From: Lota lota
Lineage: Eukaryota; Chordata; Actinopteri; Gadiformes; Lotidae
Assembly: GCA_026745465.1 (NCBI GenBank)
Contig: JACYXH010000446.1
Location: forward strand, 1,529,466-1,593,465
DNA: 64,000 nt
Reading direction: 5' to 3'
The notes under the pieces were generated by a model that was not told where the DNA came from, did not search any database, and saw nothing but the letters and a program-made list of their open reading frames with translations. The position numbers were made by a program, and so were the translations under genes. This document shows positions 60,401-64,000 of this stretch, piece by piece (within the stretch, counting starts at the first letter, position 1; the number at the start of each line of letters is the position of its first letter).

Positions 60401-63400
60401 ACCATTTAATAATTCCAAAAAGCAGCAAGATTATGATACAAAACCTATAGAAATCAGGCAAGATATAAAATGGATAAAGCCAAAGCTGAACATTATAAAG
60501 ATGCAGTAAATGACAATTCAAATCAGCCCTAAACACTTTGGAAAGTGTTGAAGGAGATGGGCTCATCTACTAAAATATTGGCCAAATCCACAAGTCAATT
60601 TAACATTGATGGCATTTTGTGCCACAACATTACAAAGGTGGCTCAACACTACAACACTTTCGTCACTACTGTGACTTCCTCATTAGTCTCAGAGTTGCCT
60701 ATTAGCAGCCCCAATCTAGGTGTGCAAAGCTTGTGGAGACAAACAGAGGACATACATCGGAGCTGTATTTGCTGCCAAAGTGGCTTATACCAAGTACTGG
60801 ATAAGGGTCTGCCTTTGCCACTACAAAAATTATTAAATAAATCCATTAACGGGAGTCTCAGTAAATAACTTACCTCATCAATGAATGACTTCACCAGTGT
60901 ATCTTTGTGCATGACATCTTGGAAGATATTTCTAAAAAGCATAGAGGATTTCGCAAAAACATTTGTTATAAAAGAGAGAGAAGTATTCAGTAAATTCACT
61001 ATATATTCCAGGTTCACTGATTGGAACATCGGCCCAAAGCAGAGTACTGAGACAACATTCAGGCTTACAGGTCAGGTGTGAAGCTCTCGTCGGTGTGAAT
61101 GATCATGTCGGGGGCGATGTCGTCCTCACTGACTGCCCGCCATAGTGCACCTAGCTCCGAGCGCATATAGCGTCGCTGGTTATATGTGTGCTCGTGGCAC
61201 GGCGGCATTTGCTTCACGGTGTTGATGTCCACATCAATGTGTGTGGTTGGGTAAGGCGAGTAAAGCACCTGTCTGAAGGGCAGCACAAAGCTACCTGTGG
61301 AGTCCTACAAGTCGAAAAAAGATACAATTATAATAATGTGTGGGATAGAATCTAGAATGGTGAACTCAAGAAACATTGATGCTGCTTTCACAACAATGTA
61401 AAACTACAAGAACATATTTGTTAAGTAACTCATGGAAAAACACAAGGATACTTGCAGGAAACATTGATTCATAGTAATTTAAAAAAAGGGCAGTAAATCA
61501 ATGCAAAACAAAATAAAATGTTATTGACATGTTTTTTATGTGCTATATTTGTCAAGCTAAAGTCAAAGACAATACAAGTATGAATTCTGAATTGCAATCA
61601 TCTTATTTGAAAACACAGGAAGAAATGTTAATGTTGGGTCATCAAATAATGGTTTGCACTACCACTAATAATAAAAAAAGAAAATCTTGTATTTCTTATT
61701 CCAATGGCTACACAGTACTGCACTCTCTTCAGTTGTCTAGTTTGTTGTTTTTAACTAGGTTGTGCAGCACAAAAACCTAATGTAGCTCATTCAATGTTGA
61801 TTGTATGCTTTGATTGTTCTCAGCCTCACTTTGAAGTGGCTTGGATAAAAGTGTAGTCTGCTAAATGGATAAGTGTAAATAGAGAAGATGGAATGAAGAA
61901 ACCAACAACATAGATAATACAATGTAGCATAAAATCGAATATCTTGATACCTTGAGCAGTCCCTGAACAAACAGGCCAGTTTCATACTTGAAGGAAGAGT
62001 CAGCCTTGCAAAGACGGGAACATTTTCTTTCAGATGGAGTCAGAAAGAGGCACAGCGTCCGCACAATCTACATGTTGTTCATAAAGAAGACACATTTAGA
62101 ATGAATATAGTGTGCTTTTACAGCTGTAAAGATAACAAGGCAAAGACAGTCTACACCAAGCGTGCCGAAAAACATTTTCCAAGCTTACAAAGAACAGGTT
62201 TTTTTATATATGCCTGCGGTATACATTATATATTACATTTGGCCCACTGAGACTCAAACAAATGTTTTTGATATATTCTACATTTTAACGTGTGGCTTAT
62301 TGTTTGAAAAATGTATCAAATGTAAGAAAACAATGCAGATTATGCAGAAGTATGCTGCCTGCTTGCAGGAACCTTATTTACCTTATTTACTTTATCTGGG
62401 TTGCTTCCAACAACCATTGAACAACCGCAGGTCTGTAGATGGGAACTGATGGCTCTGAGACAAGACAGACACATTGGAGATTATTGGCTTGAGACATGTT
62501 TACCAGCTGTGTCGTCAACTGATTGGTGTACGTCTTTTGATCTCCTGGGGTGGTTTTGACAACAGCTATCTACATCTCTCATACAACCACAGTCCAACAC
62601 AAAGAGATATTAAAAATGCTTGTTTTAACAGGGGCTACGATGCGATACCCAAAAAGGACAGTATTGTTTGCCAACAAGTGTATATTAAAAAAGATTGATG
62701 GTTTATGAAATTAAAACAGGTGTGACCGGACAAGGGTGGATGATCCAGAGGTTTTGATCATGCTACACCCTCTACTTGCTACTGCTATATTGCAAAAGGA
62801 ATCTTGAATGTACTCACTTGTGGAGAAAATCTTCATGGCAGCTGTCCCCAATATCATCGTCATTTAAAACCGTGTCTTTGATCTATCTCAACAGCACAAA
62901 GTAGAGTAAGAATTAAAAAAATGGGGTTGTCATCAATAACAAATACACTTGGTTGTTATTGATGCGTCAGCATTTGTGTTGTTATTGATGCATCAGCATT
63001 TGTTATCAGCCGAACCTGGATAATCTAAAGCTCCAGTAGGTAAGATTGTGTTGGTTCAGTTTCATTAGAATTTGATTTGAATCTCATTACACACTGGTGC
63101 ATATCAAGTGTCACAAAGCTGTCCCAAGTGCAAAAGGGGAATTGGTTTACAAATTGTGAGGAAACCATTCCCACTCAGTTGCAAGGGATATGAATCATGT
63201 CAATTCTAACCAATCAGTGATGTTACGGCAAAGCACGTGCAACTGTATACCAATTAGTAGAAAGGCCGGTGGGAGCAACTGAACAACCTGTATAAGCTCA
63301 CAACAGCAAAGAAAATCCAGACTCAATACAAACAAATAGGTTTGATCGGCACACCAACTATGGTTTCTTTAACTATGTATTATTATTATTATATTCCAGG

Positions 63401-64000
63401 CATTTGATTGATTTATTTCCTCACAATACCACCAATGTGTGGGTGTGTGAGTGTTACTCACATCTATATCCTCCTGCACGCGATGAGTCTTCATAGAGGC
63501 CAGTAACTCCATGACAGGAAGGATTTCTGAGCCCAACACTGAGATAATGTTGTAACCCTAAAGATAGGAAGTGGTCCACACTGCTTGATTATATCGTTTT
63601 CAAGTACACACGCCATGTAATGCAATCTAAATACCTATATGTATTATGTTTTATGCATACTGTTCAGTCCACCTAGGTAGCAAAATGTAGGTTTAGTTTC
63701 CAGTTTTTCATATGTTGCAACATTTTGTCATACTTGCTGAACAAAGCGCTTTTTCCCCGATGGTTACTAGCTTGTTGAAATGTCTCATAAGCAATGCAAT
63801 TTCATGTAATACAACTAAGGTTCGTTAAAATGTTCTGAAGAGAATGGGAAAAAACATTTGGTGAAATTATATATTTTTTAAACTGACTAAACATGTGATA
63901 AGTGTTATCAAGTATGAAAACCTTTTGCATCCAAATCCGTCCCTTGCGGATGACGTGTTGAAATCGCTCAACGCAGATAGCATGGAGAGGAAGGTAGAAC
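57282..64000 (-). CDS. c9orf72: C9orf72 DENN-family protein, exons 2 (end) to 11, start outside window
   Basis: C9orf72 forms a complex with SMCR8 and WDR41, acts as a GTPase-activating partner for small GTPases at lysosomes and in autophagy, and is the human ALS/FTD repeat-expansion gene (known). Translation of nine minus-strand exons matches the human protein closely, for example QMPPCHEHTYNQRRYMRSEL and TSVQERDVLMNF before the TAA stop at 57282-57284. Exon lengths of 96, 65, 73, 117, 236, 58 and 110 bases equal those I recall for human exons 4-10, and all phases join. The start codon, most of exon 2 and intron 1 (the human GGGGCC repeat site) lie beyond 64000. The 60-base exon 3 was not found between 63558 and 63921. 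The gene lies upstream of bltp1 on the same strand. Confidence 0.97.
58111..58220 (-). CDS. c9orf72: c9orf72 exon 10
   Basis: Reads VFMLKPSLSLRSTYVTQFLL and LIHRKALTLLKYIEDE. 110 bases, phase 0 to phase 2. Confidence 0.97.
58455..58800 (+). mobile_element. Tc1/mariner remnant, 5' end
   Basis: CAGACCCCTACATTTTTTTGC near 58470, a decayed inverted-repeat region, TATAAGGTCCCACAATTTACA, and the start of the transposase ATGAAGTCCAAGGAACTCTC (MKSKELSVEL; the usual Tc1 reads MRSKELSVELRDR) at 58747. The transposase stops after about 15 recognisable residues. This is the Tc1 type abundant in salmoniform genomes. Confidence 0.8.
59190..59620 (+). mobile_element. hAT transposase remnant (ZBED5-like type)
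   Basis: Segments ASKQSSPELNTVWTDVVTVV (NYIKT follows) near 59226-59295 and FVDEFTMKLAYLSDMFDKLN then ELNLQLQGPNRHSPLLAD near 59465-59577 match hAT transposases of the ZBED5 kind. The part between them has lost its frame, and the RW region is not readable. The 151-codon open frame at 59049-59504 arises from this relic and is not a gene. Confidence 0.7.
59910..60870 (+). mobile_element. LINE remnant (endonuclease end and linker)
   Basis: CILLGDFNTNVR near 59927 carries the GDFN motif of LINE endonucleases. It is followed by a linker typical of fish Jockey/L2-group LINEs (SMKRYLKKRINHILSEQDWS near 60185; TLWKVLKEMGSSTK and ITKVAQHYNTFVTTVTSSLV near 60535-60690). No reverse-transcriptase core remains. 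Family assignment is tentative. Confidence 0.65.
60874..60931 (-). CDS. c9orf72: c9orf72 exon 9
   Basis: Reads NIFQDVMHKDTLVKSFIDE. 58 bases, GTAAGT donor. The intron that follows is full of mobile-element remnants. Confidence 0.96.
61069..61304 (-). CDS. c9orf72: c9orf72 exon 8
   Basis: Contains DSTGSFVLPFRQVLYSPYPT, THIDVDINTVKQMPPCHEH and IIHTDESFTPDL. 236 bases, phase 0 to phase 2. The best-conserved exon in the window part of this gene. Confidence 0.97.
61951..62067 (-). CDS. c9orf72: c9orf72 exon 7
   Basis: Reads IVRTLCLFLTPSERKCSRLC and SSFKYETGLFVQGLLK. 117 bases, phase 0; part of the DENN module. Confidence 0.97.
62382..62454 (-). CDS. c9orf72: c9orf72 exon 6
   Basis: Reads AISSHLQTCGCSMVVGSNPD, KVNK. 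73 bases, CTCAG acceptor and GTAAAT donor. Confidence 0.95.
62818..62882 (-). CDS. c9orf72: c9orf72 exon 5
   Basis: Reads KDTVLNDDDIGDSCHEDFLH. 65 bases, phase 0 to phase 2, GTGAGT donor. Confidence 0.95.
63462..63557 (-). CDS. c9orf72: c9orf72 exon 4
   Basis: Contains EILPVMELLASMKTHRVQED. 96 bases, phase 0, the same length as the human exon. Its first third (GYNIISVLGS) is more divergent than other exons. Confidence 0.94.
63922..64000 (-). CDS. c9orf72: c9orf72 exon 2, 3' end
   Basis: Reads FYLPLHAICVERFQHVIRKG then RIWMQK, matching human FYLPLHRVCVDRLTHIIRKG. Ends in phase 0 at AAAAG|GTTTTC. The rest of the exon, with the start codon, is beyond 64000. Confidence 0.94.

Larger units (their letters stand above)
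58221..60873 (-). other. c9orf72: c9orf72 intron 9-10, mobile-element rich
   Basis: 2.65 kb between exons 9 and 10. From left to right: a Tc1 remnant, a hAT remnant and a LINE remnant, all on the plus strand (antisense to the gene). Confidence 0.8.

Noticed and set aside
63922-64000. Search for the GGGGCC repeat of human C9orf72
   Set aside because: That repeat lies in human intron 1, which is outside this window; no GGGGCC run is seen here.

Overview
This is a piece of a vertebrate nuclear genome, almost certainly a teleost fish. It holds large intron-rich genes with GT-AG splicing, long CA, AT and poly-G tracts, and decayed fish-type mobile elements (Tc1/mariner of the kind common in salmoniforms, hAT, DIRS, LINE 3' ends, MITEs). 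The species is not determinable; a salmonid or esocid relative is only a guess from the Tc1 type.

Two host genes, both on the minus strand, account for essentially all coding sequence. Positions 1-47863 carry 67 coding exons of bltp1 (KIAA1109/tweek), a giant bridge-like lipid-transfer protein. The start codon is at 47838, and the model runs to about residue 3816 at position 1, where the gene leaves the window. Exon phases chain without conflict through every exon except exon 25, which carries one extra base. A likely non-coding first exon and promoter lie near 55096-55320. Intron 1 (about 7.2 kb) contains a broken DIRS-type fossil (48932 to about 51060) and a hAT transposon with a decayed transposase gene (about 51395-53711).

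Positions 57282-64000 carry the 3' two-thirds of c9orf72 (end of exon 2, then exons 4-11; no exon 3 was found). Its intron between exons 10 and 9 is packed with Tc1, hAT and LINE remnants. About 2 kb of apparently empty sequence separates the c9orf72 stop codon from the bltp1 first exon, so the two genes are head-to-tail.

Functionally, both proteins act on membrane traffic and lipid biology: BLTP1 as an ER-anchored lipid conduit, C9orf72 as a DENN-family regulator working with SMCR8 and WDR41. No functional link between them is implied by the sequence.

Introns not listed separately (mostly 80-900 bases) were read and hold nothing I recognise. The most notable local signals are a 28-bp tandem triplication that copies the exon 62 splice donor three times, a CA microsatellite that begins at the exon 8 splice donor, the exon 25 frameshift, a possible 30-nt microexon, and the missing c9orf72 exon 3.
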